A DNA stretch of 64,000 nt, taken from NCBI RefSeq assembly GCF_020283565.1, contig NC_060065.1:29996409-30060408 (forward strand). Direction: 5' to 3'. Source of the stretch: Trifolium pratense. Lineage: Eukaryota; Streptophyta; Magnoliopsida; Fabales; Fabaceae. Positions 22,604-32,532 of the stretch are shown here, piece by piece. A program made the position numbers and the translations under genes. Each line of letters begins with the position of its first letter. Positions within the stretch are counted from its first letter, which is position 1. The notes beneath the pieces are model-generated. The model was not told the DNA's origin. It was given only the letters and a program-made list of their open reading frames with translations, and searched no databases.

Positions 22604-22666
22604 GTGAAGATGTTTGATTTTTCGTCTAGTTGCTGTGATAGGCTGGGATCAAATGATTTTACCGCA

Positions 22667-22684
22667 GCCCCACGGTGGGCGCCA
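22667..22684 (-). other. Primer-binding site of the Tat element
   Basis: Three bases inside the 5' LTR the minus strand reads TGGCGCCCACCGTGGGGC. It begins with TGG, as expected for pairing with a tRNA 3' CCA. I did not assign the tRNA with confidence. Confidence 0.7.
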
Positions 22685-22687
22685 AAA

Positions 22688-23164
22688 TGTTCTGGTAAAA
22701 AAACAAGGGGGGTTTGTATTATTGATCAAATGGTGTGAATACACTCAGTTCAATCCCAACAACACTGGGAGTTTAATAAGTCAGAATTCGTCCTTTTACA
22801 AATGAGAGTATGGAGCTATTTATAGAGCTTCCAGTCTTCTTCTCCAAGCAAGGGTTCCTAAAAATCCGGTCCTTAGCATCTTCTTCGGTGGTGTGGCGTG
22901 AAAATAGGGATGAGAATCTTGGTCTCCAAGCCATGGCAGTTGCGAGAAGTTTAATTCTTCCTTCTTAAGTTAGCGGTTGATGCAAGGAAGGAGAAGATAT
23001 TTTCAGTAACGCAGAATCCAATCCTTTTTTGGCGTTGTCTTAGAATTGATGGTCGCGCCCTAGCTTCTAATCGCCTGTTTTGTGTTTTACCTGCTTTGGG
23101 CTTATCATCCTTTTTACTCTAATTGGGCTTATTGGATATTTTCTTAAGCCCATTGCCCAGTCCA
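22688..23164 (-). repeat. 5' LTR of the Tat element, with TATA box
   Basis: Same length and sequence as 11611-12087. On the minus strand CTCTATAAAT at 22818-22827 is a good TATA box. That would put the start of the genomic RNA about 25-35 bases further along, near 22790, and define U3/R/U5. Confidence 0.92.
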
Positions 23165-23169
23165 ATTCC
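23165..23169 (+). repeat. Target-site duplication ATTCC, right copy
   Basis: Direct match to 11606-11610. Confidence 0.9.
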
Positions 23170-23253
23170 TATTAGAAATCGAATCAAATTCTATCGAATC
23201 GAGATCTCATTAACTACTTGAATTCAATGTTTTGGTTTGATGTTTTTTATTTT

Positions 23254-23438
23254 GGGTCTTGCTAACGAGTGCCCCCGAGGCACTCTTTAAGCATTCCATT
23301 TAAAGAAACTTTTTATTCAAAAAGTTAAATACTACAATTTCCAATGCATTGACTTTACACATTCCGATAAAAATTCTATAAAAAAACTTACTATTTAAGG
23401 GCTTAAAGAGTGCCCGGGAGCACTATTTAGCATTTGCC
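23254..23438. mobile_element. MITE with GC-rich TIRs, copy 2
   Basis: It begins GGGTCTTGCTAACGAGTGCC and carries GCACTCTTTAAGCA inverted as GCTTAAAGAGTGCCC near the right end. Same family as 6495-6686. Confidence 0.75.
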
Positions 23439-23490
23439 TTTTATTTTTTATGTGATGCAATTAGTTACCATCATTTTTTTTGTCGCGCAG

Positions 23491-23519
23491 ATTATGGAGG
23501 AGAGTCCTTGTGATTGTTT
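23491..23519 (+). pseudogene. Duplicate of exon 1 start of the DYAD-like gene
   Basis: TTATGGAGGAGAGTCCTTG, continuing into TGATT, matches the start-codon region of the gene at 28654, again just after a T-rich tract ending in GCAG. The match ends where the second CTG codon should follow, and TTTGTTTTG appears instead, so the reading frame is lost. The intron 1 part of the same duplication resumes at 26334, beyond several inserted elements. Confidence 0.75.
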
Positions 23520-23546
23520 GTTTTGATAAGCAGAGTGGCTCTCTCT

Positions 23547-24163
23547 TAGGGATGGCAGAAAAACCCAAACCCGTGAGACCCACCCGAACCCAAACCCAAG
23601 TCAACGGGCGAAACCCGAATTGACTGGGTTTGGGTTTGGGTTTGGGTTTGGGTGACACCCGAAAATATGGGTGTGGGTTTGGTATCACTCAAACCCACAC
23701 CCGAAACTCATACACCCACCCGAAACATGTTAAAATTACCTAAATACCCCCACATATATATAAGTGTAAAAGTAAAATTAGGTTTTTCACAAACCACAAA
23801 CCAAAATTGTGTTTGAATTTTGCTTGAAAGTTGGAAGAACTTAATTTTGGTTTAGTTGTAATTTAATTTCTTGAAAGACTATTTTGTAATTTTAAATTCC
23901 CTTGTAATTTTAAACCTATGTTTTTGCTAAGTGATTGACAATATGTTTAAATTCCATTGTTTTTGCTTAAATTTGCAAAGTAGTACAAAATGTGTTGTGG
24001 GTTTGGGTTTGGGTGTAAAAAACCCGAACCCAATGGGTGTGGGCGTGGGTGTGGTTTTGCCACCCGAACAGATTTGGGTTTGGGTTTGGGTTTGTGTGTT
24101 GATTTCGGGTGTGGGTTTGGTATCACTCAAACCCGCACCCGTGGGCGCCCATTGCCATCCCTA
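23547..24163. mobile_element. hAT-type MITE rich in GGGTTTG repeats, copy 1
   Basis: Termini TAGGGATGGCA and TGCCATCCCTA are perfect inverted repeats. The 8-bp flanks CTCTCTCT (23539-23546 and 24164-24171) match, as expected for hAT transposition, although the target is itself a CT repeat. The sub-terminal DNA on both sides consists of GGGTTTGGGTTTGGG and its complement, which resembles plant telomere repeat but with a TTTGGG unit. No transposase is encoded. Confidence 0.8.
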
Positions 24164-24171
24164 CTCTCTCT

Positions 24172-25118
24172 CTTATGTGCAATGGAAAGAAAAAAGGGTG
24201 TTGAAGGAGTGTTTCAACTGTTGAAACCATTGGAGGGAGTGTTGAAAAAATGATGTGGAGGAGTTGGGTGATGAAATGTTTCAACTGTGTTGAATCTGAC
24301 GCAGGGGCCACACGGCGGGTTTTGTTTGGTTGCAGCAGGGCGCGTGTGATACACGCGCGGGTGAGGAGAGTGGGCGAGAGTGGGCGAGAGTGAAACGCGG
24401 AGAGAGAAAGAAATAAGGACACGTGTCTTCGTCTGATTGGCTCTCCGGATTCTTATCACATTAATACTTTGAACTCAATTATCTCATTGCAAATTATTTT
24501 TTTATTTTTTTACCAAAATTCGTGATTTTTTTTTTCTACAAATAGAGACTTGGTTCATTTAATTTGGACACAGAAAAAAAAAACCAAATTTTTCACTATC
24601 TTAATCTATTATTATCTTTCTAATTAGTCTTTCTTTTGAAGTTTTAATCTTTTTTTAGTGAAATGGATCCCAACAATTCTTCTATACGTTATTTGTGTGT
24701 TGTTTCGTATTTTAAGTTAATTTGCATTGTATTAATTACGTAACTTGTGTATTGTATTGCATTTTAAGTTAATTTGTATCGTACTAATTACGTTATTTGT
24801 GTGATGTATTGCATTTTAAATTAAGAAAATAAAAAAAAATATTTAAATAAATTTTGTTAAGTGTATTATTTTAATTTAATTTTAATCGATAATTATAATT
24901 TTATTTAATCATAAAAACAAAAATTAAAATTTAAATAAGAATATGAAATAGAAAGTGGTGGGGTAGAGAAAGTGGTGGGGTAAGGTGTTGAATAGAAAAA
25001 CCATTGAAGAGGGTAAAAGTTGAATGTGTGTTGAATGATTAGGTGGAAGAAAGAGAAAATGATGTGGAGTGAAAAAGTGGGTGTTGAAGATGTTTTGGTG
25101 TTGAAACCATTGTATATA
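24172..25118. other. Possible further inserted element, not classified
   Basis: The stretch is bounded by CAATGG (24180) and CCATTG (25105-25112). GTTGAAACCATTG is repeated near both ends, and several GTGTTGAA/TTCAACAC motifs are present. This suggests a MITE-like insertion, but I found no clean TIR or target duplication. No gene is seen; the open frames here reflect base composition. Confidence 0.3.
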
Positions 25119-25803
25119 GGAATATTTTTTTTCCTACCCCTACATTTATCACTTTACCCCAACATATTTTAAAATATTCCTATTCTACCCTTATATTAAT
25201 ATAATATATTTTATTATTTTTTTAGTTTATTGTTTCTGAAAATGTGTTCCGGTATAAGAAAAATCTTAGAAATTTTGTTGTTACCGAAACACTTTAAAGT
25301 GTTTTCCGGTATGGATCCCTTTACCCCAACAATATTAACAGCTGCTTCTTTCTTTTCTCTTCATTGACGATCTCCACAAAGCTACAGTACCCTTATAATT
25401 ATTTCAACATCTCTTTCTCGTTCTTTCATTCATACTTTACTTTCTCTTTCTCCTTTTTTGGATCTTCATTTTCGAATTTACTGGTAATTTTCTTATACCC
25501 TTTTGCTTCAATTACATTATTCACTTCATTTTCATCAATTTTATCAACTTTTTTCATGAATGCCCCTTTTTGCATTATAGGATTTTGTTAATTTTTAATC
25601 ATTGTCACTATGATTTTATTGAAATTAAACTTAATTGAGTTAATGGGGTTGTTTAAAGTTTCATTTTTTGATGTTTGGATAGATGTAAAGTCTTGATTTT
25701 TACACTCCTTGTTATATAATTAGACAATAGTAGTGATATTTTTCTGTGATTTTAGATTTTAGTGATTTGTGGGATTGAGTTTGAAGGACTATGGTGAGGA
25801 AAT

Positions 25804-25914
25804 ATGGCTTCCTCTTCTGCAACTCTTGCTGGTTCAGTCGTTGCTTCTAATCTTCTCAGGAGTTCGACCGGCGGTTTCATTGGTCTTTCTTTGAGAAGTT
25901 TGGGAAGTGCAGGG
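25804..25914 (+). pseudogene. Captured first exon, transit-peptide-like
   Basis: From ATG at 25804 the frame reads MASSSATLAGSVVASNLLRS and goes on Ser/Leu/Gly-rich with Arg and no acidic residue for 37 codons. It then hits a TAA that overlaps a GGTAACAA splice-donor-like site. This composition is typical of a plastid transit peptide encoded by a first exon. Upstream, a T/C-rich leader and an apparent 5' UTR intron (GGTAATTTTC to GATTTTAG) look like host 5' sequence too. It appears to be the 5' end of a nuclear gene for an organelle protein, carried inside the transposon at 25119-26319. The parent gene was not identified. Confidence 0.5.
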
Positions 25915-25975
25915 TAACAACAAAAAAAAAAAAAAAGAAAGATCCATACCGGAACACACTTAAAAAAAAACAATT

Positions 25976-26222
25976 TACATACCTGAACACTTTTTTACAT
26001 AGTGTTCCGGTAACCAAAAAAAATTACATACCTGAACACTTTTTTCAAAGTGTTCCGGTAATCAAAATTTTTTTTTACATATCTGAACACTTTTTTTCAA
26101 AGTGTTCCGGTAACAAAAAAAAATTTAGAAAAATTTTATATACCTGAACACTTTTCAAAGTGTTCCGGTAACCAAAAAAAATTTGACATACCAGAACACT
26201 TTTTCCAAAGTGTTCCGGTAAC
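25976..26222. repeat. Five tandem hairpin repeats in the TIR element
   Basis: Each unit reads ACATACCTGAACACTTTT, then AAAGTGTTCCGGTAACC, so the halves pair as GAACACTTT/AAAGTGTTC. Units start near 25976, 26027, 26076, 26138 and 26190, spaced about 50-60 bp. Confidence 0.85.
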
Positions 26223-26333
26223 CAATTTTTTTTTTGCACCATATATGAGGGCAAATTCGTCCATTCAAAATTAATGTTGGGGTGGATGGATGATTGTTGG
26301 GGTAGGAAAAAAAAATTTCTGTATATTGTCATT

Positions 26334-26475
26334 GTACAAGAAATCACACACACACACACACAAACTCATAGTACACCTGATTCTGTTGATTTGTCGTTGA
26401 AAAGAGTGAATAACTTTTCAACGCGGTGGGACCCTTTTCCTTTGGGATAATCCTGCATATACGCATTGCTTAATT
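26334..26475 (+). pseudogene. Duplicate of intron 1 of the DYAD-like gene
   Basis: CATTGTACAAGAAATCACAC, then CACCTGATTCTGTTGATTTG and TTGAATAACTTTTCAA-like sequence, aligns with 28752-28900 in intron 1 of the intact gene. It differs by scattered substitutions and small gaps. It completes the partial 5' duplication that starts at 23491. Confidence 0.8.
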
Positions 26476-26490
26476 ACTGACAATATCAAA

Positions 26491-27044
26491 TAGTATAAAA
26501 AAACCCAAACCCGAGAGACCCACCCGAACCCAAACTCAAGTCAACGGGCGAAACCCGATTTGACTGAGTTTGAGTTTGGGTTCGGGTGACACCCGATAAT
26601 ATGGGTGTGGGTTTGGTATCAGTCAAACCCACACCCGAAACCCATACACCCATCCGAAATATTTTATAATTACCTAATTATCCCCATAGTCTCCCTCAAT
26701 TTCCTTGGAAGACCTTAAATTTTAGTTGTAATTTAATTTCTTGAAAGTATATATTGTAATTTCTTGAAAGTCTATGTTTGAATTTCTTTGGAAGACCTTA
26801 ATTTTAATTGTAATTTAATTCAGAGTCTATGTTGGAATTTAATTTCTTAAATTTGCAAATTCTTTTTAAATGTGTTGTGGGTTTGGGTTTGTGTGGAAAA
26901 ACCCCGAACCCAATGGGTGTGGGCGTGAGTGTTGTTTTGTCACCCGAACAGTCTTTGGGTTTGAGTTTGGGTTTGAGTGATAATTTCGGGTGTGAGTTTG
27001 GTAAGTGTCAAACCCGCACCCATGGACGCCCGTTGTCATCCCTA
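26491..27044. mobile_element. hAT-type MITE rich in GGGTTTG repeats, copy 2
   Basis: Same internal sequence as 23547-24163 (AACCCAAACCCGAGAGACCC, GTCAACGGGCGAAACCCGA, CCGAACCCAATGGGTGTGGG). The left terminus is eroded (TAGTATAAAAAAACCC) and the right ends GTTGTCATCCCTA. Many GGGTTTG units have become GAGTTTG, so this copy is older. Confidence 0.7.
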
Positions 27045-27159
27045 TCAACAATGTTGATGATTCCTTCAAGCACAACATCTATATATTGTTTAGATCAATC
27101 TCGATAACATAAATTAACTAATGTATCAATAGAATTAGGTGCATGCATTTGTAAAATAG

Positions 27160-27446
27160 AGGCGAATCATTGCCAAAGTAATCTAACAAACCTGCAATCA
27201 ATAAAAAGGTCTTGAATCGTATGTCTACGTATATGTGCTCCAACCACATAAAACACACCTTGAAGTAATACCGCAACCTCTAGTCATGAAAACATTATCC
27301 GTGGGTAGAACAATCCAAAAAATCTTCCAAAGAATAAGAGATTTGGAAATAGGAATGTGTTCATCCCAAATTTTTTTAGCCCAAAGAAACTGAAGGCTAG
27401 GAGGGGCAAAATATAAATAATTTAATTTAGGATCACACTGTCCCAA
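27160..27446 (-). pseudogene. LINE fragment encoding a zf-RVT domain
   Basis: The minus-strand frame contains FLWAKKIWDEHIPISKSLIL, then WKIFWIVLPTDN and RGCGITSRCVLC. This is the W-x-LP-T-x-C-x2-C pattern of the zinc-binding domain found at the C-terminus of plant non-LTR reverse transcriptases (zf-RVT). No reverse transcriptase remains next to it. A shorter relative is at 11155-11345. Confidence 0.7.
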
Positions 27447-27775
27447 ACATTTATTAAATATACTAAGAAAAATAAAATGTAAAATTAATATTAGTAAAAT
27501 AATTATTTATACTATTAAAATATTGAATGCACAAGTTCAAAAACAAAACTTCTTTATTAATGTGTTAAACTAGTAGCTCCATCCCCGAAACACTATTTAA
27601 TATTTTTCATTTAATTTAAGTCTCAAGTTAAACGGGGCACATGAATCCTTGTTAAACATATTAAAAAAGAAAATTAAAGACCAAATTAATATTAAAAATA
27701 TAAGTTTTTATAATTTTAAGAAGATGAATAAAAAATTTAAAGATAAAATTTTGTTATTAATAAGGTTAAGGGTCA

Positions 27776-27930
27776 TGCTAACATGTATCCTTAGAGCAAT
27801 GTTACTTAAAATAGTAATTAAGTTTTGAATAAAATAATCTTTGATTTCTAAAGTGATAAAATGACCAATTTTTGATACATATCTTTGAACACTAACAAGT
27901 GCATTAAGAGCAGATGTTAGCTTTTCCCTT
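27776..27930. mobile_element. Possible MITE
   Basis: The ends GGGTCATGCTAACATGTATC and GAGCAGATGTTAGCTTTTCCC are imperfectly inverted, in the style of the 6495 and 23254 family. Weak. Confidence 0.35.
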
Positions 27931-28653
27931 AGGGTAATTAGTACTTGGAGAACACGGTTTGGTTTAGCATTTTGCTTAATTTCACAGCACTAAACACGAT
28001 CGCGCGCGAACGAGAGAGAGAGAGAGAGGAAAATCGCTTATATCATCATTCATCACTCTTTGCAATGCAATGCATTCCTCGCTCGCTCGCACCACAACAC
28101 AACCAATTCCACCTTTCTACTTTTCCGAAAACATCGTTTGGTACTTCTTTACCGTTTCTTTCTCTCATTTTTCTATCTTCATTGCTGCTGCTTTTTCAAC
28201 CAACATTGTTGCATCATACTGTTGATTACTTGTTCAATCGATCCTCATATTGTTGCATACATACTATTTCACTGTTTATTACTTTCTGCTTTTTGTTCAA
28301 TCTCACTTCATTTCATTCAACTAATAGATCTGGTTTTTGCTTTAATATTTTAAATATTCGATTCATAATTGATTTTTCGGATACATTTAAACCTTATTTG
28401 TTCTGTACAGTGTTATTTTTTTCCTCTTTCAGTCATGCACAAATTTGGCTTTGTTTCTTTCCTTCACTATCACTGATTCAGTTCAGTACAAGTTTTCTTT
28501 TCATTTTTTGTTTAGATTCATTTAATGTTTAGGTTATTTGTCCTACTGTACTGTGTGAAAGTAATTTTCAGTTTTGCATATATAGTATGTGCTAATTTAA
28601 TTGTTGCTGTTTTTTTTTTATTATTTTTGTTTATTTTGTTGTGCAGGTAGGTT

Positions 28654-31600
28654 ATGGAGGAGAGTCCTTGTGATTCTGATTGTGATTTCGTTGCTGCTGC
28701 TGCTCAAGATTTGGTGCGTTTCTCTCTCATTGATTTTTTAGTCATACTCTCATTGTACAAGAAATCACACACATACATACATATTCATGCACCTGATTCT
28801 GTTGATTTGTTGTTGAAAAAATTGAATAACTTTTCAATGCGGTGGGAGGGACCCATTTCCTTTGGGATCTTAATGAATGCTGCATATACTCATTGTAGCT
28901 TCACTAAATTGGTCATTGATAAATAAAAGAGAAACAAATAAAGCATATAATAATAGTAACTAGTGTTTGATTTTGTATGTGAAAAAATTTATATTGATAG
29001 TATAGTAGTATGTTGTTTATATTTATAAATGAGGAAGGATTGTTTGACATTCTTTCGAATGTTGTAAATTCAATATGTAAGGAGAGGAGACGTACATAGG
29101 TAGGTGACCAGACATGTAGTGATACGATACGATGATACTTTTTCATTTTTGGTTGAATCTCATAAGGTCACTGCTCGGCTGTCTTGGGACGGAAGCGATT
29201 CCGCTTCTGAAGCCCGAGAGTTTATTTAATGGTGTGCGTCATGCGAGATCCCTAAGCGTAATATTTTCCAAATGCCTGCTGCTAGTATAGCTTTTTGCTG
29301 TGCTGAGTCAATGGGTGGTCCTTCAGCAGACTCATGCTATAATCTATGCTGACTGTGTTGATCCTTATGTATGGTTCTCTGGTACTGGTCTGCAATAGCA
29401 TCTGTTTATAATACCTGTCACCTATGTAGTGTTACTTATCTTCCATAGCCTTGGTGCTTATCCCTGATAGTTTAGTATAGGTTCTTTAGTAGTGTTGTAT
29501 TTGCTCACTGCTAAAAGGGAGGCTTTAGCTTGTTATTGAATTGAATGATCTCTTTGTATCAGACTTGCTCTTGAGTACTGAATTTTGCACACTTTGTGCC
29601 CAATTAACTAATTTGTGTTCCTTTTACTCTGAAGCAGGAAGAGGATGACACCCATGTCGACGAGGGCAAAAGCTTAGGTAATATCCCTTTAAATGACATA
29701 TGTAACATTTGATAAATTTATATTGATAGTAGTATGCTTACATTGTCTAATTTGCTAACTTCATTAATGCTAATAATTGTATTAACATACAGCACATGTT
29801 AGTTTTTTGTGAATTTTGTTATAGTACCACTGTTTCCACATTTTGCAATAAACTGTCAACAAATATTGCAGGGGCTCCTGAGGAGTTTAATGTAGGTCGA
29901 TTTTATGAAATTGACCATTCCAACCTTCCACCTGATTGTCCTGTTCAAGTAAAATGTGTGAACATTGTAATGGTAATATGAAAACCTCTCTGTCTTTTGC
30001 AAAGCTCCTTTTCAACCATTTCACATAGCTCTCATCTTTGTTGGGTTTCATATACTGGATGTTGAATTCTTTTAGGTCAGTGGCACTGGGGAGGGACAAG
30101 TATATCTGAGGTATCCAAGCTGCGGCTCTCTTTGCACGCACTTCAACGACCAAAGCTTTTGGGAGAAAATCCCTGAACTTGATGAGAAGTATGTGATCGG
30201 AGTCGAATTCGCCATCAAAACACTTTGCAGGAGCATCACATACGAGGAATTTTCTCAAAGAAGAAACTCATGGAGCTTCTGGGCCTCTCCGACAAAAGAA
30301 AACTTTCAAAACCATGACAGTCCAGTTCCAGTTATCAATGATGCTTTTACTAGTTTGGTTTCCAAGCAGGGTTCGTGTTGGTCTGAACTCAAGTTCACGG
30401 CGGGTATGATGCAGTGGGGCCAACGCCGGCAAGTTCGGTTCTTGGGCCGTTGTGAGGAGCAAAAGGTTGAATCTTTAAGTAAACTTAATAAGGAAAAAGG
30501 AGTCATTTTTCAACCCAGGGAAGGGACTAATAAGAAGAAAAGAAAGAATGTTGAAGAAGAAATGGATGCCGTAAAGGTGGCTCCTTTTGGGGTACCGAGG
30601 ATGACTCGTGAATGCAAGAAAAACCAAGGTGCGAGTAGTAGCAGTGGGGCTAAAAAGTCTATGAAAGCAGTAAACGACACCAAGGAGCAGCAACTCGTTG
30701 TTTATGGCAAAAAGAAGCGAAAAATATCTATTGACAGATGGTCTGCTGAGAGGTAAATGGTTATTAGTATTCAGATATATAACATTTTTCAGTATACAGT
30801 TCAGTTTTTTACTTGGTTTAATAGACGTTTGTTACTAATTTGCTGTTATATATGTTATATGTTAATGTTACCTTGTACATTTGAAGGTATAAGCTGGCCG
30901 AGGAAAGCATATTGATTATTATAAAGGAAAAAGAAGCTGTGTATGGAAATCCAATAATGAGGCCAGACTTGAGATTAGAAGCACGAAAGTATATTGGTGA
31001 CACAGGTTTACTTGATCATTTGCTGAAGCACATGGCTGGAAAAGTGGCACCTGGAGGAGTTGAAAGATTTAGAAGGCGACACAATGCGGAAGGCTTAATG
31101 GAGTACTGGTTAGAGAGTGCTGATCTTGTTGATATCAGAAAGGAAATAGGTGTCCAAGACCCTTACTGGACTCCTCCCCCTGGATGGAAGCCTGGCGACA
31201 GCATTTCACCAGATCATGTTACTAGTAATGAAATCAGAAAGATAAAGGAGGAAATAAATAAGCTGAAACGGTATTGCCAATTTATCCAATTTTTGTTATT
31301 GAATGACTAATATTATTAGCTATTCTATTGATTTTGAGTTATTGGTTACTTTTCTTGATCTACAAACAGAGATATGCAGGAGCTTGCATCAAAGAAAGAA
31401 AAGGAAGCATTGGTCACTGTGGCTACTCCTAGTTCTTGTTTGTCAAGTTTGAATTGTAAGGACTATGGTTCTCAGGTTTCTAATCAGGTGAGGGGAAGCA
31501 TAGTAGCTCCAGCTTATTGCTAACATGAATAGTAAAGTTGGGATTGGGAGGTCACATGACATATAGAAACCACCCTTTTAATACTTGTATCTTTTTTATT

Positions 31601-32532
31601 GTAGGAGATTTATGTGGAGCTGGTTCATAAAAAGGCTAAAATTGAAGAACAACTAAGAGAAATTTCTCTGGCTTTGAATGGCATGGAGGTAACATAAACT
31701 CTGTATTTTATTGAGTGCTAGCTGATTGAATGTTTTCATTGCAAAATAATGATGCTATTGTGACCAAATAAAATAATATTGATGCTAATGATTGCTTTGT
31801 ATTTTCCCCTAGAAAATTTATGTATGAGTCTAAAGTGTTCTATAGAGTATTAACAGAAGTGTAAAAAACATAAAGTCTGGACATACATCAGTATGAAATT
31901 CAGTAATATTTTATAATATTTCTCTTTCAACCTTTATGGAATGGAATTTGATTGCCACTGATGAAAGGCACTTAATGCAGGATCAACTGGGAAGGCTGAA
32001 AGAACCAATAATGTCAGAATCATTAACACCACAAACGTTAACATCAATGACGGAAAACATTGTGGAGAAGACAAGGGAGAAGAAAAATTGGAATAATAAC
32101 AAAGAAACAAAATCAGCAGACACACAAATGCTAGGAAGCACAGCAGTAGAGGACAGGGCAGCAAAGATAGAAAGACTGAAAAGTAGTTTCCGAATTTGCA
32201 AACCAAGAGGGACCTTTATGTGGCCAAATATGAGTATGTCTCCACAAGTTGTGGCCAACCTTGATGAACACACTATGGTCCTAACCCCAGGCTCAGCTTC
32301 CTCTTCTACCACCGCACCTCCGAAGCTTATATCCAAATCTCAGACTCCTAACTTGCTATTGTCCCTACCTTGCCCTTCTTCTCCTGTTAAGCCACTGGCA
32401 GAGAGGCGCGCTGTGAGCATAACTACTTTGGCACATGTCACTGGACCATTTTCCCCTCCATTAGAGACTACTACCATCACCAAAAGCAGTTCTTCTATTA
32501 ACCTTAATGAGACTCCTCTGGATCAGGAGTAA
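28654..32532 (+). CDS. DYAD: DYAD/SWITCH1/AMEIOTIC1-family protein
   Basis: Eight exons join in frame: 28654-28713, 29638-29677, 29872-29972, 30076-30752, 30887-31270, 31370-31487, 31605-31688 and 31981-32532 (2016 nt, 671 aa). The N-terminal conserved block has NVGRFYEIDHSNLPP, VYLRYPS and an EKYVIGVEFA segment. Basic stretches (NKKKRKNVEE, KKKRKISIDRW) suggest nuclear import. The central plant-specific block (about 285-405) has RWSAERYKLAEES, ARKYIGDTGLLDHLLKH, GKVAPGG-RFRRRHN, EYWLESADL and QDPYWTPPPGWKPGD. Predicted coiled coils follow (about 412-488), then a Ser/Thr/Pro-rich tail. Known members act in meiotic entry, sister-chromatid cohesion and early prophase I. A 5' UTR intron ending GTGCAG at about 28646 is likely. 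Part of its 5' end is duplicated at 23491 and 26334. It could be a paralogue rather than the orthologue. Confidence 0.85.

Larger units (their letters stand above)
11611..23164 (-). mobile_element. Complete Tat-lineage Ty3/gypsy LTR retrotransposon
   Basis: This is an 11,554-bp element in minus orientation. Two 477-bp LTRs (TG...CA) flank it, and a 5-bp direct duplication ATTCC is present at 11606-11610 and 23165-23169. In element order it has the 5' LTR (22688-23164), a primer-binding site, gag-pol (22603 down to 17465), five ~70-bp tandem repeats, three genes on the opposite strand, a G-run polypurine tract and the 3' LTR (11611-12087). A second archaeal-type RNase H domain in pol and extra antisense ORFs before the 3' LTR are hallmarks described for the Tat lineage. 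There is no extra sense ORF before gag and no intron in pol, which argues against Ogre proper. The LTRs appear identical and the ORFs are open, so it is a very young and possibly active copy. Confidence 0.95.
25119..26319. mobile_element. Non-autonomous TIR element with hairpin arrays and a captured exon
   Basis: Inverted ends: left AATATTTTTTTTCCTACCCC, right GGGGTAGGAAAAAAAAATTT, with a further CCCCAACA inside each end. The flanks TGTATATA and TGTATATT agree over 7-8 bases, a probable target duplication. Inside, each arm carries GTGTTCCGGTA-type hairpins, once on the left and five times on the right. The middle holds a host-like exon at 25804. The superfamily is not certain; Mutator-like or foldback-like are both possible. 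Confidence 0.65.

Noticed and set aside
23590..24110. Interstitial telomere repeat
   Set aside because: The unit is mainly GGGTTTG/TTTGGG in two opposing arms within a bounded hAT MITE with TIRs and 8-bp flanks, not a long TTTAGGG array.
24123..24459. Minus-strand open frames with Pro/Leu-rich products
   Set aside because: They arise from GAGAGTGGGCGAGAG-type repeats and telomere-like DNA, and no conserved motif is present.
25976..26222. CRISPR-like array
   Set aside because: Regular palindromic repeats, but the intervals are A-rich filler rather than unique spacers, the units lie inside a TIR transposon, and the DNA is plant nuclear.
27945..28532. 195-codon plus-strand ORF before the DYAD-like gene
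   Set aside because: Hydrophobic and Phe/Ser-rich from T/C-rich DNA, with no family resemblance. The region looks like the 5' leader and a 5' UTR intron of the DYAD-like gene.
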